A stretch of DNA of 64,000 nucleotides from Acidobacteriota bacterium (lineage in GTDB: Bacteria > Acidobacteriota > Terriglobia > 20CM-2-55-15): positions 1-64,000 of the forward strand of contig JAJEEE010000051.1 in the NCBI GenBank assembly GCA_022821145.1. The letters are read 5' to 3'. How positions within the stretch are numbered: the first letter of the stretch is position 1; each line of letters opens with the position of its first letter. Both the position numbers and the translations under genes were made by a program. Below are positions 34,715-43,352 of this stretch, in pieces. The notes under the pieces are model-generated. The model made no database searches and was not told the DNA's origin. It saw only the letters and a program-made list of their open reading frames with translations.

Positions 34715-35710
34715 CTAATCCAGCTCCCCCGCCGCTTCGGCGCGCTCGTAGCGCGAGGTCTCGATGTAGTTCCGGACGGTCGTGTTGCCCTCGTGGCAGG
34801 CGTATTCGTACGCCTTGTAGTCGTTGTCCAGGAACATCGGATACGCCACGGTGAACGAGCCCGTCGACAGGACCTCGGGGTCCTCGACCGTCATCTCGAA
34901 CTCGATCGTCTGGTCGTCCACGCGCGTGAAGCGCTCGATCGTGCGCATGTTCGGCGTCGACGGTTGCAGCGGGCGCGGCGAGCCGGGCACTCCGGCGCTG
35001 GTCTTGCCGACCCGGCCGTTGTAGTGGGTCGTCTCGACCACCAGCGTGTCGCCCTCCCAGCGCCCGCGCGATTCGCCCAGCCACTGTCGGATCGCGGGAT
35101 CCAGCTGCGGACGCGGCGTGGTGGGGACTATGCGGGCCTCGTGGGCCATCTCGACGATGATGACGACGTAGCCCGGCGACTGCATGATCTGGATGCCGTT
35201 GTTGTAGTTGCGCGGGAGCATCGATGTGGGCATGCCGCGCGTGATGCACCGGTCCCACGCGCTGAAGTCCTCGATCCGGTCGAACACGGTCTGGCCCGGG
35301 TTGTAGCTGCCGCGCATCGCGGCCTGCAGCTCCAGGCCCCGCTCGGTCAGCTCGGGGAAGCTCCCGTCGGGCGGATCGATGATCAGCGACGTCATCCGCA
35401 TGGCGCGTCCGGCCGGATTGGCCACGGGGATCGGGCCGGAGTCGAATCGGGAGTCGCGCCCCGCGACGCTCTCCTCTTCGGCGGCGAATTCCTCGTCGGT
35501 CAGGAACCGGCGTTCGCCGAACTCCGCCGGACGCACCAGCGGCACGCCGATCAGGTGGTTGATGGGCCACATGCCCCGCAGGTCCGGCTCGCCCCAGGGC
35601 GTCATCGGTTGCTCCCAGTCGGGGTCCGTTTCCTGGGCCGCGGTCAGGCCCATACCCGTCAGGCCGATAGCGACAGCCAGCCCGGCAATAACCAGAATAC
35701 GTTGGATCAT
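34715..35710 (-). CDS. exported GDTLVVET-type protein, family A
   Basis: 331 aa; signal peptide MIQRILVIAGLAVAIGLTGM (cut after TAAQ). Conserved segments: WGEPDLRGMWPINHLIGVPL, DRCITRGMPTSMLPRNYNNG, IQIMQSPGYVVIIVEMAHEA, GRWEGDTLVVETTHYNGRVG, RFTRVDDQTIEFEMTVEDPE and EYACHEGNTTVRNYI. A paralogue is at 39150-40265, and family B proteins share the GDTLVVET-ERFT-DP core. Function is unknown. A lipid- or terpenoid-binding beta-barrel is one possibility but is not shown by the sequence. Confidence 0.8.
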   Translation of the reverse strand: MIQRILVIAGLAVAIGLTGMGLTAAQETDPDWEQPMTPWGEPDLRGMWPINHLIGVPLVRPAEFGERRFLTDEEFAAEEESVAGRDSRFDSGPIPVANPAGRAMRMTSLIIDPPDGSFPELTERGLELQAAMRGSYNPGQTVFDRIEDFSAWDRCITRGMPTSMLPRNYNNGIQIMQSPGYVVIIVEMAHEARIVPTTPRPQLDPAIRQWLGESRGRWEGDTLVVETTHYNGRVGKTSAGVPGSPRPLQPSTPNMRTIERFTRVDDQTIEFEMTVEDPEVLSTGSFTVAYPMFLDNDYKAYEYACHEGNTTVRNYIETSRYERAEAAGELD

Positions 35711-35857
35711 CTGAGCAATCTCCCGCGGCGTGCGCCGTCGACGGGCGCATGCGCCAATCCGTGCGCAGATGATACCACCCATCCGGCGGGGCGCGCCCGT
35801 TGAAACGGCGCCGTCCGGAGCCGGGCGGCGCCGGAGGCTTTCCCGTCCGCTACGGCG

Positions 35858-37387
35858 TCAGTTTCGCGGCCGGGCGGACCGGCCCGTCGGCGTTCCGCCC
35901 GAGGACGGCAGGCTGGGCCTGGAGTCGGCCGGAGTCGAGGGCCGCGCCTCGGCCGGGGCGCGGGGCGCGGGGGCCGATCGCGTGACGGGAGTGCGCGCGG
36001 CCGGCGCCGGGGAACGCGTTGTGGACGAGGGCGCCCTGGCCGCGGGCGGCGGGCTCGACGAACGTCCGCGATCCGATATCGTGACGCTTCCGCCGGCCGG
36101 GCGCGCGGTCCGGCCGGTCGCGGTTCCGCGCGAGGACGGCAGACTCGGTCTGGCGTTGGCCGGGGGTGTGGACCGTGCCTCGGCGGGGCCGCGGGGCGAG
36201 GGAGCCGACCGCGTGACGGGAGCGGCGGCCGGCGTGGATGACCGGGTCGTGGACGCGGGCGTCCGGGCGGCGGGCGGCGCGCCCGACGAGTACCCGCGGT
36301 CCGATATCGTGGCGCTTTCGCCGGCCGGGCGCGCGGTCCGGGACGCCGGCGTGCGCGGGACGTAGCCCCGGTCGTTGACCATGCGGCCCCGCGAAGCCGG
36401 TGGGCGGGGTTCGACGACGATCACGGGCCGGGAGTACACGCGGCGGCTCGGATACCAGACCGGACCGTACACGGGATACGGGTAATACACCGGGTATCCG
36501 AACACGTTGTACCGGTAGGAGCCCCAGACGAAGTACGGATCGAAGAACGGGCTCCGGAACACGGGACGGTGCCGGACGGAATAGCGAACGACCTGGGGCT
36601 GGGGTTCCGGTTCGGTGACGACGCCCTGGACCGTCAGGGAAAAGCGCTCCGGATAGGACACGGCCACCATGACGTCGATCACCGACGGCGGCATGCCGCT
36701 TTCGGCCAGGCGGACGATCGTGCGGCCGTCCAGCCCGTACGCGGCCGGCTGAACCGCGACCCAGATTTCGACCGCGTCCGGGGCGACGCGCGACAACGCT
36801 TCCTGGACGTCCCCGATCCCGATCGGCTGGGACGCCCACTGGCGCATCGCCAATACGGATCGGCGATCCGCCGACGCGGGGTCCTGAATGCCGTGCTCGG
36901 CGAACCACTCCAGACCGACCGGACGGTACTCCTGCAACAAGGCCAACGGTTCGCCCGCGATTTCGATCGAGCGCGCGTCGACCCAGGCCTCCGGCGATAT
37001 GAACGCCATCAGGCCGGAGCTGGATCGCGTCTGTCCGTCGCACGTGATCCGCGAGCGCGTGAAGACGCGCCGTCCGTCCGATGAGAACTCGACCGAACGC
37101 GAACCCGTGCAGCCTTCGACCGTTTCGGTCCGCTCGACGCCGTCGGCCACGAGCGTGTCGGTCGAGGTCACCTCGCCGTCGACGACGGTGGACAACTCGA
37201 CGCCCTGGCCAGCGGCCCTGAAACACAGAACCGGGTCCGCGGGGTCGGGTTCGGCCGGCGCCCAGCAACCCAGGTACGGCTGCCACCAGGGGTGGGCCGT
37301 CTGGGCGTGGACGGCATGCGCGGACGCCAGAACGGCGACGATCCCGAAACCGAGGATCGCGGCGTTGTATTGAAGTCCCTTGGTCAT
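35858..37387 (-). CDS. exported protein with C-terminal 76-residue tandem repeat
   Basis: 509 aa. Signal peptide (about 28 residues, cut at VHAQ). Residues 30-255 form a globular region with PWWQPYLGCWAPAE and FISPEAWVDARSIEI. A Tyr/Pro-rich hinge (FGYPVYYPYPVYGPVWYP) follows. The C-terminal 150 residues are two low-complexity repeats of about 76 residues starting RTARPAGESATISDRGYSS and RTARPAGGSVTISDRGRSS. The Tyr/Pro part resembles cell-envelope-associated proteins. Adjacent to, and 12 nt downstream of, the beta-barrel gene at 38185. Confidence 0.7.
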   Translation of the reverse strand: MTKGLQYNAAILGFGIVAVLASAHAVHAQTAHPWWQPYLGCWAPAEPDPADPVLCFRAAGQGVELSTVVDGEVTSTDTLVADGVERTETVEGCTGSRSVEFSSDGRRVFTRSRITCDGQTRSSSGLMAFISPEAWVDARSIEIAGEPLALLQEYRPVGLEWFAEHGIQDPASADRRSVLAMRQWASQPIGIGDVQEALSRVAPDAVEIWVAVQPAAYGLDGRTIVRLAESGMPPSVIDVMVAVSYPERFSLTVQGVVTEPEPQPQVVRYSVRHRPVFRSPFFDPYFVWGSYRYNVFGYPVYYPYPVYGPVWYPSRRVYSRPVIVVEPRPPASRGRMVNDRGYVPRTPASRTARPAGESATISDRGYSSGAPPAARTPASTTRSSTPAAAPVTRSAPSPRGPAEARSTPPANARPSLPSSRGTATGRTARPAGGSVTISDRGRSSSPPPAARAPSSTTRSPAPAARTPVTRSAPAPRAPAEARPSTPADSRPSLPSSGGTPTGRSARPRN

Positions 37388-37399
37388 GGTGTCGTGTCC

Positions 37400-38185
37400 T
37401 TATTGCCGGTCGAAGGAAAAACGGAACGATATGCCCAGCGTCAGCGTCAGACCCGAAAGGTCGGTGTTGCCGAAACCGACGTAGTCGCCGCGCGTCGGAC
37501 CGCTCCCGAAGTTGTAGCGCGCTTCCCCGACGAGGAACGCGGCGCGGCCGAGGGGAAAGTCCGCCCCGGCCCGCACGTCGGCGATCGGCGCCACGCCCTT
37601 GGTCTGGAGGCGGTCCGTGAAGATGTCGAACGTGTCGACGTCGACGAAGTCGCCGTGCTGCGTGAGGTCGTGCCACATGACCCCGACGCCCGCTCCCACG
37701 TAGGGCGCCACCCCGTCCGGGACCCACGCGAACTGGCCGACGCTGCGGCCGCGGTCCTTCAGGTAATACTTGGCGCCGAAGGTCAGCGATGTGCGTTCGA
37801 ACATGGTGTCCTGCTCGATGGGCAGCCCGTCCAGGTCTTCCCAGTCGCGATATTCCGAACGGAGGCGGCTGCGGGTCCAGCCGAGGTCGGTGGCCAGGTC
37901 CACCCGGTCCGTCAAGCGCACGGCGAACTCGGCGCCGAACTGCGGACTTCGAAAGTCGCCCCGATCGAGCGTGAACTCGTCGCGAGTGAAGCCGAAAAGG
38001 TCGCTTCCGACCGACGGCACGTTGTAGCTCAGCTTCGCGCCGATGGACGCGCTCGGCGGGTTGAACAGGAACCCCGGTCCCCCCTGCGCCCACGCGGTCG
38101 CGGGCAACAGAATGCATGCCCCGGCCAGGACCGCGCGCGCGGACCGCGCCGTGTACGTGAAAACGTCGATGAGTGGTGTCTTCAT
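37400..38185 (-). CDS. outer-membrane beta-barrel protein (porin/OmpA-barrel-like)
   Basis: 261 aa, with a signal peptide ending LLPATAWAQ. Amphipathic strands end in aromatic residues: ASIGAKLSYNV, PQFGAEFAVRLTDRVDLATDLGW, TSLTFGAKYYLK, VAPYVGAGVGVMWHDLT, AAFLVGEARYNFG and terminal LTLTLGISFRFSFDRQ, a C-terminal strand of outer-membrane type. It precedes the repeat protein in one transcription unit. A structural or transport role is likely. Confidence 0.75.
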   Translation of the reverse strand: MKTPLIDVFTYTARSARAVLAGACILLPATAWAQGGPGFLFNPPSASIGAKLSYNVPSVGSDLFGFTRDEFTLDRGDFRSPQFGAEFAVRLTDRVDLATDLGWTRSRLRSEYRDWEDLDGLPIEQDTMFERTSLTFGAKYYLKDRGRSVGQFAWVPDGVAPYVGAGVGVMWHDLTQHGDFVDVDTFDIFTDRLQTKGVAPIADVRAGADFPLGRAAFLVGEARYNFGSGPTRGDYVGFGNTDLSGLTLTLGISFRFSFDRQ

Positions 38186-38343
38186 GGTGAGTCGAGCCTC
38201 CGTGTCCGATTCGCGGGTCCGGCGCCTTTTCGCCGCCCTCATCCGTGAATGCGTCGGCTCGTCGGGAAAACTGGCAGTTCGGATGAACGGTTTCCGGGCA
38301 CTGACCTGCCGAAGCCGCGTCTGGGAGTCCCGGGCCGTATCGA

Positions 38344-39153
38344 CTACTGGATCGGTTCCTTGAGAAGGTCGCCGTAGAGCAGCGGCTCGGCGAACTCCAC
38401 GCACTTGTACTCGAAGATCGCCGCGTTGGGCTCGATCCGCCGGTAGAGAGGCATCGACAGGGTCCAGGGGCGGGAGAACGTCGACGGGTCGTCGACGGTG
38501 GCCTCGTACCGGAGGTGGTTCTCGCCCATCGGAGTGAATCGTTCGGTGACGGTTCCGCGGTGGAAGTTGCCCGCGCGGTCGAGCCAGCTCGGTTGTTGGC
38601 CGAACACGTCGACCACCAGCGTGTCGCCGTCCCAGCGGCCGTTCGCCCACCCCAGGTACTGGTCCACCAGCACGTCGTCCGGCGAGATCGGCTCGCCCAT
38701 GTTGACCACGCGGTTCGACGTGGCGAACTCGTACAGGAACAGGATGTCGCCGTCGCCCTGAACGATCTCGAACGGATAGGGCAGGTAGTTCTGGCGGGGA
38801 ATGCCGGTCCGGTAGCAGTTCGTCTCGGGATCCGCCTCGGGCCAGCCGGCCCGGTTGCGCGCGCGCTCCTCGAGCGCCTCGGGGAGGTAGGGCAGCGCGC
38901 CGCCTTCGACCACGCTCTGTCCGGCCGGCACGGCGAACAGCGCGCCGAGCCGCCACCAGTCCTCGATCGCTTCGGCGGCCTGGCCCTCGATGTTCCAGTT
39001 CGCCGTGTTGACGGCTTGCCAGACGCCGTTGATGTTGGGATGGCCGCCGATCCGTTCCGGCCGTTGGGATTCGGCCGGCTGCGCGGCGGCTGCGCCGCCC
39101 AGCGCCAGCCAGGCCGCGACCGACCCCAGGATCGGCCCCGCGCGCCGGCTCAC
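38344..39153 (-). CDS. exported GDTLVVET-type protein, family B
   Basis: 269 aa with a signal peptide (MSRRAGPILGSVAAWLALGG). Starts at GTG 39153, overlapping the stop of the family A gene by 4 nt (GTGA). NINGVWQAVNTANWNIEGQ, FEIVQGDGDILFLYEFATSN, GRWDGDTLVVDVFGQQPSWL, TVTERFTPMGENHLRYEATV and YKCVEFAEPLLYGDLL all parallel the protein at 16407. Third gene of a DUF6152-family A-family B operon. Confidence 0.8.
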   Translation of the reverse strand: MSRRAGPILGSVAAWLALGGAAAAQPAESQRPERIGGHPNINGVWQAVNTANWNIEGQAAEAIEDWWRLGALFAVPAGQSVVEGGALPYLPEALEERARNRAGWPEADPETNCYRTGIPRQNYLPYPFEIVQGDGDILFLYEFATSNRVVNMGEPISPDDVLVDQYLGWANGRWDGDTLVVDVFGQQPSWLDRAGNFHRGTVTERFTPMGENHLRYEATVDDPSTFSRPWTLSMPLYRRIEPNAAIFEYKCVEFAEPLLYGDLLKEPIQ

Positions 39154-40265
39154 AGGCCCTCGCCCGCGTTGACGTCGATGAAGACCGACTCGTCCTCGGG
39201 CAACTGGTCCAGGAATGGCTGGCTCGGAAGCCGCTCCGGAGGGGGTTCGCCGTTGGCGATGGCTTCCTCGACCAGCCGCTCGTACATCCGCTCGCCGCCC
39301 AGGGCGCTGCGGACGGCCGTATTGCCCTCGTGGCACGAGTACTCGAAGATCCGGTAGCCGGGCTGTGTGGTCAGCATCATCCGGACCGTCCACGGCGCCG
39401 TGTAGGTCTCGGGATCGTCGACGGTGGCCACGTACTCGATCATCTCCGGATCGACGCGCGTGAACCGCTCGGTGATCGTCATGGCCTCGCTGTGCCGCAC
39501 GCCGATGCCGTTGCCGCCGATGCTGGTCTTGCCGGTCAGGTTGCGCGTCTCGACGACGAGGGTGTCGCCGTCCCAGTAGCCCCGCGAGTTGCCCAGGTAC
39601 TGCCGGATGTTGTCGGCGGCGTGGGGACGCCCGTCCAGCCGGATGACGCGCGCCTCGGCGAGCATCTCGTAGGCGATGACCACCGAGTCCGGGCTCTGCG
39701 CGATGCGGAGGCCGTTGCCGTAGATCACCGCGAAGGTCGAGCCCAGGATGCCGCGCGTGATGCAGCGGTCGTACAGGTGCATGTCCTCGAACGTGTCGAA
39801 CGGCCCCGGACCGTAGGTGCCCCGGTCCGACGGCCGCGCCCGGGCGAGACCCGTCTCGTTCATGGGCGGGATCCGCCCGTCGGGGGGATCGACGACCTGC
39901 GACGTGTAGCCGAACGTGCGGCTGCCGACGCTGCGCGAGGAGTAGGCGGCCTCGTTCAGGATGCGGTGGCGCTCCTCGGCGTCTTCCAGGGCGCGTTCGT
40001 AGAACTCGCCCTCGGTCAGGCGTTCGCGCGCGCCGAATTCCTCGGGCCGGTCGCGCGGCACGCTCTGCATGTCGTCGGTCGACCAGATGCCTTCCAGGCT
40101 CGGATGGCCCCAGGAGGTTCGCGGCGTTTCCCAGTCGGGATCCACCACGGCCGCCGCGGTCTCCTCGGCGGGGATGGAGTCCACTTCCAGTTGCGCGAAC
40201 GCGCTCGGGCCCGACACGCCCGCGACGAATAGCGCCGTACCGGCGGCGATTGCGATTCTGTTCAC
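39150..40265 (-). CDS. exported GDTLVVET-type protein, family A
   Basis: 371 aa. GTG start at 40265 with AAGGGGGAATC upstream; signal peptide MNRIAIAAGTALFVAGVSGP. Same block order as the protein at 34715: WGHPSLEGIWSTDDMQSVPR, DRCITRGILGSTFAVIYGNG, LRIAQSPDSVVIAYEMLAEA, GYWDGDTLVVETRNLTGKTS, ERFTRVDPEMIEYVATVDDP and FEYSCHEGNTAVRSAL. A C-terminal acidic tail of about 45 residues is extra. The function is unknown. Confidence 0.8.
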   Translation of the reverse strand: MNRIAIAAGTALFVAGVSGPSAFAQLEVDSIPAEETAAAVVDPDWETPRTSWGHPSLEGIWSTDDMQSVPRDRPEEFGARERLTEGEFYERALEDAEERHRILNEAAYSSRSVGSRTFGYTSQVVDPPDGRIPPMNETGLARARPSDRGTYGPGPFDTFEDMHLYDRCITRGILGSTFAVIYGNGLRIAQSPDSVVIAYEMLAEARVIRLDGRPHAADNIRQYLGNSRGYWDGDTLVVETRNLTGKTSIGGNGIGVRHSEAMTITERFTRVDPEMIEYVATVDDPETYTAPWTVRMMLTTQPGYRIFEYSCHEGNTAVRSALGGERMYERLVEEAIANGEPPPERLPSQPFLDQLPEDESVFIDVNAGEGL

Positions 40266-40291
40266 GATTCCCCCTTGCGTTATCCGTGACG

Positions 40292-40705
40292 CTAGTCGGG
40301 CAGTTCCGGCCCCGCTCCGACGCCGGTCGAGCCGACGAACAGCTCCGAGCCGTCCGGCAGGCGGATGTCCCGGCCGGCGGCCCGGCGCGTGCGGTCCCGC
40401 GCCTGGAAGCCCCGCACGCTGATCTCGGTGCCGGCGGGCAGCGAGTTCCGGTTCCAGCCGCGCCGCAACAGCGCGTTCGGCGCCGCGCCCTCGATGGCCC
40501 ATTCCTGGACTTCGCCCGCCTCGGTCGTGACGTCGATGTAGATCCACGAGTGCGGGTTGCTGAACTGCATGCGCTTGACGACGCCGACGAGCGCCACCGG
40601 CCGCGTGGCGTCGAACTCCGATGCGAACGAGTGATGGGCCAGGGAGGGCGGGGCCAGGATCGTCAGGGCCGCCGCTCCCGCCGCGATGCGTGCGATTCCG
40701 TTCAC
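40292..40705 (-). CDS. exported DUF6152 protein
   Basis: 137 aa. GTG at 40705 with GGAGGATCAAC upstream. Signal peptide, then the mature start LAHHSFASEF, followed by FSNPHSWIYIDVTTEAGEVQ and AIEGAAPNALLRRGWNRNSL, parallel to the protein at 17263. It is the first gene of the DUF6152-A-B operon (26 nt before family A). Confidence 0.82.
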   Translation of the reverse strand: MNGIARIAAGAAALTILAPPSLAHHSFASEFDATRPVALVGVVKRMQFSNPHSWIYIDVTTEAGEVQEWAIEGAAPNALLRRGWNRNSLPAGTEISVRGFQARDRTRRAAGRDIRLPDGSELFVGSTGVGAGPELPD

Positions 40706-40806
40706 GGGTTGATCCTCCGTCGGTGAATCATAGGACGAACCGGGGCCCGGCTCCCACGGAATTCGCATCACGCGGCGTCATCCGATCGATCCGGTAGAAT
40801 GGCGAC

Positions 40807-41364
40807 ATGAACGGCATGACACGGCGCTCGATTCCGTATCTGGCCGCCGCCTTCCTGCTCGCGGCCGCGCCGGCGGGGGCCGAGCCGGCGCAGGCGGAGG
40901 CGGATCCCTCACTCGAAACCGCAATCCGGGAATTCCTCGACAAGCCCGAGCTGGTCGAGGATCGGACCACGCGCTACGTCGCGTATCCCGTGGATCTCGA
41001 TGGTGACGGCGTCGACGAGCAGGTCGTCTACGTCACCGGCATCCGGTGGTGCGGCAGCGGCGGCTGCACGACGCTGGTGGCGCGGCGCGCGGGCGCGTCA
41101 TACGAGATCGTCTCGCGGATCCGCGTGACCGAGACGCCCGTCCACGTGCTTGACGCCGCCCCGGGCGCCGGGTGGCGGAGCCTGGCCGTTCCGGTAACCG
41201 GGGCCGGGCCCCGGCCGAGCTACGTGGCCGAGCTGCCTTTCGACGGAACGGGATATCCGGAGAACCCGACGGCTTCCGAGGCCCGTCCCTTGAGCGACGT
41301 GTCCGCGGCCCAAGTGGTCGTCCCGTCCGTACCCGGGGAAGGGCGCCTACTGTACGCGCCTTGA
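40807..41364 (+). CDS. exported hypothetical protein with DLDGDGVDE motif
   Basis: 185 aa. Signal peptide MNGMTRRSIPYLAAAFLLAA. The YPVDLDGDGVDEQVVYVTGI segment followed by WCGSGGCTTLVARR is the pattern of small exported proteins carrying a calcium-loop-like DxDxDGxDE and a WCGSGGC disulfide. Divergent from the DUF6152 operon. Function unknown. Confidence 0.72.
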   Translation: MNGMTRRSIPYLAAAFLLAAAPAGAEPAQAEADPSLETAIREFLDKPELVEDRTTRYVAYPVDLDGDGVDEQVVYVTGIRWCGSGGCTTLVARRAGASYEIVSRIRVTETPVHVLDAAPGAGWRSLAVPVTGAGPRPSYVAELPFDGTGYPENPTASEARPLSDVSAAQVVVPSVPGEGRLLYAP

Positions 41365-41563
41365 GCGCCTCTGCGAAGCCCATTTCCTGTACGTGCTCGT
41401 ATGCGCATTGCACCAACGCCTGACCATCCCCCGGTGTGCGCACTGCGCCGGCCACGATGGAGCGCTCCGCACAAGGCACGGTGTCTGGTTGCTCGCCGAA
41501 AGCCTGCGGCGCGGCGCACAGCAGGATGAACAGAATCAGAAACGGGGAGAGGCTGTGTTTGAT
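41365..41563 (-). pseudogene. truncated tandem copy of the Cache-SodC gene N terminus
   Basis: The minus strand encodes FLILFILLCAAPQAFGEQPD then TVPCAERSIVAGAVRTPGDG and ALVQCAYEHVQEMGFAEAL. These match residues 5-60 of the full protein at 41571-42998 (DIVPCADRSVTAAAV, FVQCAYEYVQEMGFDEA). The codon at the expected start (41563-41561) is ATC rather than ATG, and the frame is cut by the neighbouring gene 3-prime end. It begins 8 nt downstream of the full gene stop. Confidence 0.7.
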
Positions 41564-41570
41564 CCGTGTT

Positions 41571-42998
41571 TCAACGGCTGGCTATTCCACAAGCCACCCG
41601 AGCGCCGCCGCCCCCGAGCGCTGCGGGCATGTCCGAGTAGTTGTCGCCGCCGGCATGGATCATCAGCGAACGACCCACAACGTCGCTCACGCGAACTCGC
41701 CGCGCCACGACCGGAACGGTCGCCATGCCGCCGCCGTCGACCGCCAGCCTCGGCAGGTCCCCAAGATGGCCGTTGCCGTCGGGGCCTTCGTGACTCCCCG
41801 TGTTCGCAGGATCGTAGTGCCCGCCTGCGTTCTGCCCCGACATCCCGCAGTCCGGATTCACGTGAACGTGGAAGCCGTGCTCGCCAGCCGTCAGGCCGCT
41901 CAGATTCGGGGTGAAGCGGGCGCCATCGGCGGTGTCCTCGACAAGGACGGAACCGAGCTTCGCGCCCGAGCCGGTCGCGTGGATGTCCACCGTTAGCGAG
42001 GACATGTCCGGCGCGGCCGCAGGCGAGTAGTAACCGGAGCCGATCAGAATCGGCAGGCCGGAGATCACCACCCTCTTCACGAAGGCCGCCTTGTCCTGCA
42101 TCGCTCCGCTGAAAGGATTGCGTGCCGAGTAGTACAGAGAGGTTTCCCCGAAGGCGTCGCCCACGCCGATGACGTCGCGGCCCAGGAAAGGCCCGTCCGC
42201 GTTCGTGTTCACCTCCGAAACCGCCCCGCCGTACCACAGGCTGTGGGGGTCGCCGGTGAAGATCGTGTTGCCGTAGATGTCCAGGCCGAACAGGTAGATC
42301 GATTGATGCCGCCACCGGGGATCGCTGGTGAGCGCCCGGATTCCGAGGTACCCACCGGTTTCCAGCTCCATGGCGGCGCAGCGGACGAACTCGGCCAGCC
42401 GCATGGGGGAGGGATGGGACTCCAGGCCCACGGCGTGCACTTCGCTGGGCTCGCACGTGCCGGGCAGGTCGCGGCTGTAGACGCCCGCGCCGATCACGGC
42501 CGGCGTCCCGTCCCAGTCCAACCTCTTGATGTAGGACGCCTTCGGTTCGTCCCGGCCGGTCGCCGGGTTCCGGAACGCGTAATAGATCCAGCCCTCGTCG
42601 ATGCCGACCGTGCCCATCAGCCGGTACACTTCCTCGTAGTAGTCGCCGAAAGCGTCCAGCAGCGGGCCCCATGGCTGGCCCTCCAGCGACGGGTCCGGCG
42701 GAAAGACGAACGCCCGGGCGTCCACTCTCGCGGCGGTCACTTCGTCGACGAATACGTAGGTCGGGCCCGTCAGCCAGCGCTCGTCCTCGTTGAACGCGCG
42801 CCGGGCCTCGTCGAAACCCATTTCCTGGACGTATTCGTAGGCGCACTGAACGAACGCTTGGATGTCCTGGCGGTTGGAGACCGCGGCCGCGGTGACGGAG
42901 CGGTCGGCGCACGGTACGATGTCGCCGTCGTTGGCGAAGGCCGACGCGACGCCCCACGTCATCAGGAGAACGGATAAGTAAAGCGGATTGTATTTCAC
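41571..42998 (-). CDS. exported two-Cache-domain protein fused to Cu/Zn superoxide dismutase
   Basis: 475 aa. Signal peptide MKYNPLYLSVLLMTWGVASA. Two Cache-like sensor domains follow, each with ..QAFVQCAYEYVQEMG or ..RLAEFVRCAAMELETGG, WIYYAFRNPATGRDEPKASYIKRL and ..TSLYYSARNPFSGAMQDKAAFV (parts). From about residue 345 a SodC domain has every ligand: H377, H379, H394, H403, H411, D414, H448, plus the disulfide pair C384/C470. Periplasmic superoxide dismutation is expected. Fusion to Cache domains is unusual and suggests ligand- or signal-linked activity. Confidence 0.85.
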   Translation of the reverse strand: MKYNPLYLSVLLMTWGVASAFANDGDIVPCADRSVTAAAVSNRQDIQAFVQCAYEYVQEMGFDEARRAFNEDERWLTGPTYVFVDEVTAARVDARAFVFPPDPSLEGQPWGPLLDAFGDYYEEVYRLMGTVGIDEGWIYYAFRNPATGRDEPKASYIKRLDWDGTPAVIGAGVYSRDLPGTCEPSEVHAVGLESHPSPMRLAEFVRCAAMELETGGYLGIRALTSDPRWRHQSIYLFGLDIYGNTIFTGDPHSLWYGGAVSEVNTNADGPFLGRDVIGVGDAFGETSLYYSARNPFSGAMQDKAAFVKRVVISGLPILIGSGYYSPAAAPDMSSLTVDIHATGSGAKLGSVLVEDTADGARFTPNLSGLTAGEHGFHVHVNPDCGMSGQNAGGHYDPANTGSHEGPDGNGHLGDLPRLAVDGGGMATVPVVARRVRVSDVVGRSLMIHAGGDNYSDMPAALGGGGARVACGIASR

Positions 42999-43352
42999 AA
43001 CGGCGGGAGCCTATCAGGTCCGGCGCCGGACCGGCAAGAATCGATCCGCCGTTTCATCCGCCGGCGGCTGGGAGCCCCCGGAGGCTCCCGGCCGCCTCGT
43101 CACAGGTTCCGCCGCGGTGAGAACTGGAACTGCCGCGGATAGAATGCCGATGTGAACGAGAACGGTGTCTAAGTAAATTTAAATCAATCACTTACGATGA
43201 ATCAAGGCCGGCCCGATGTTACTGTCTCGGGACGACAGCGTCGATGGTCAAGGGTTTGCGAAGGGCCTTGAAGCGTGTCATGGCGGGATTCTTGTGGTAT
43301 CGGTGAGCGTTCCGGGCGCCGGCGCCGTCCGCAGGCGCCGGAAGGAGGCACG
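42999..43352. other. intergenic region between divergent Cache-SodC and cyclase genes
   Basis: No gene is seen. It contains the 14-bp hairpin at 43063-43096 and an A+T-rich patch around 43170-43200 (AAGTAAATTTAAATC), a plausible promoter zone in otherwise G+C-rich DNA. Confidence 0.55.
43063..43096. repeat. strong 14-bp hairpin
   Basis: GGCGGCTGGGAGCC (43063-43076) pairs with GGCTCCCGGCCGCC (43083-43096) around a 6-nt loop, with a single T-G pair. No T-run follows on either side, and the flanking genes diverge, so it is not an obvious terminator for them. It may be a REP-like element or end an unannotated transcript. Confidence 0.6.
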
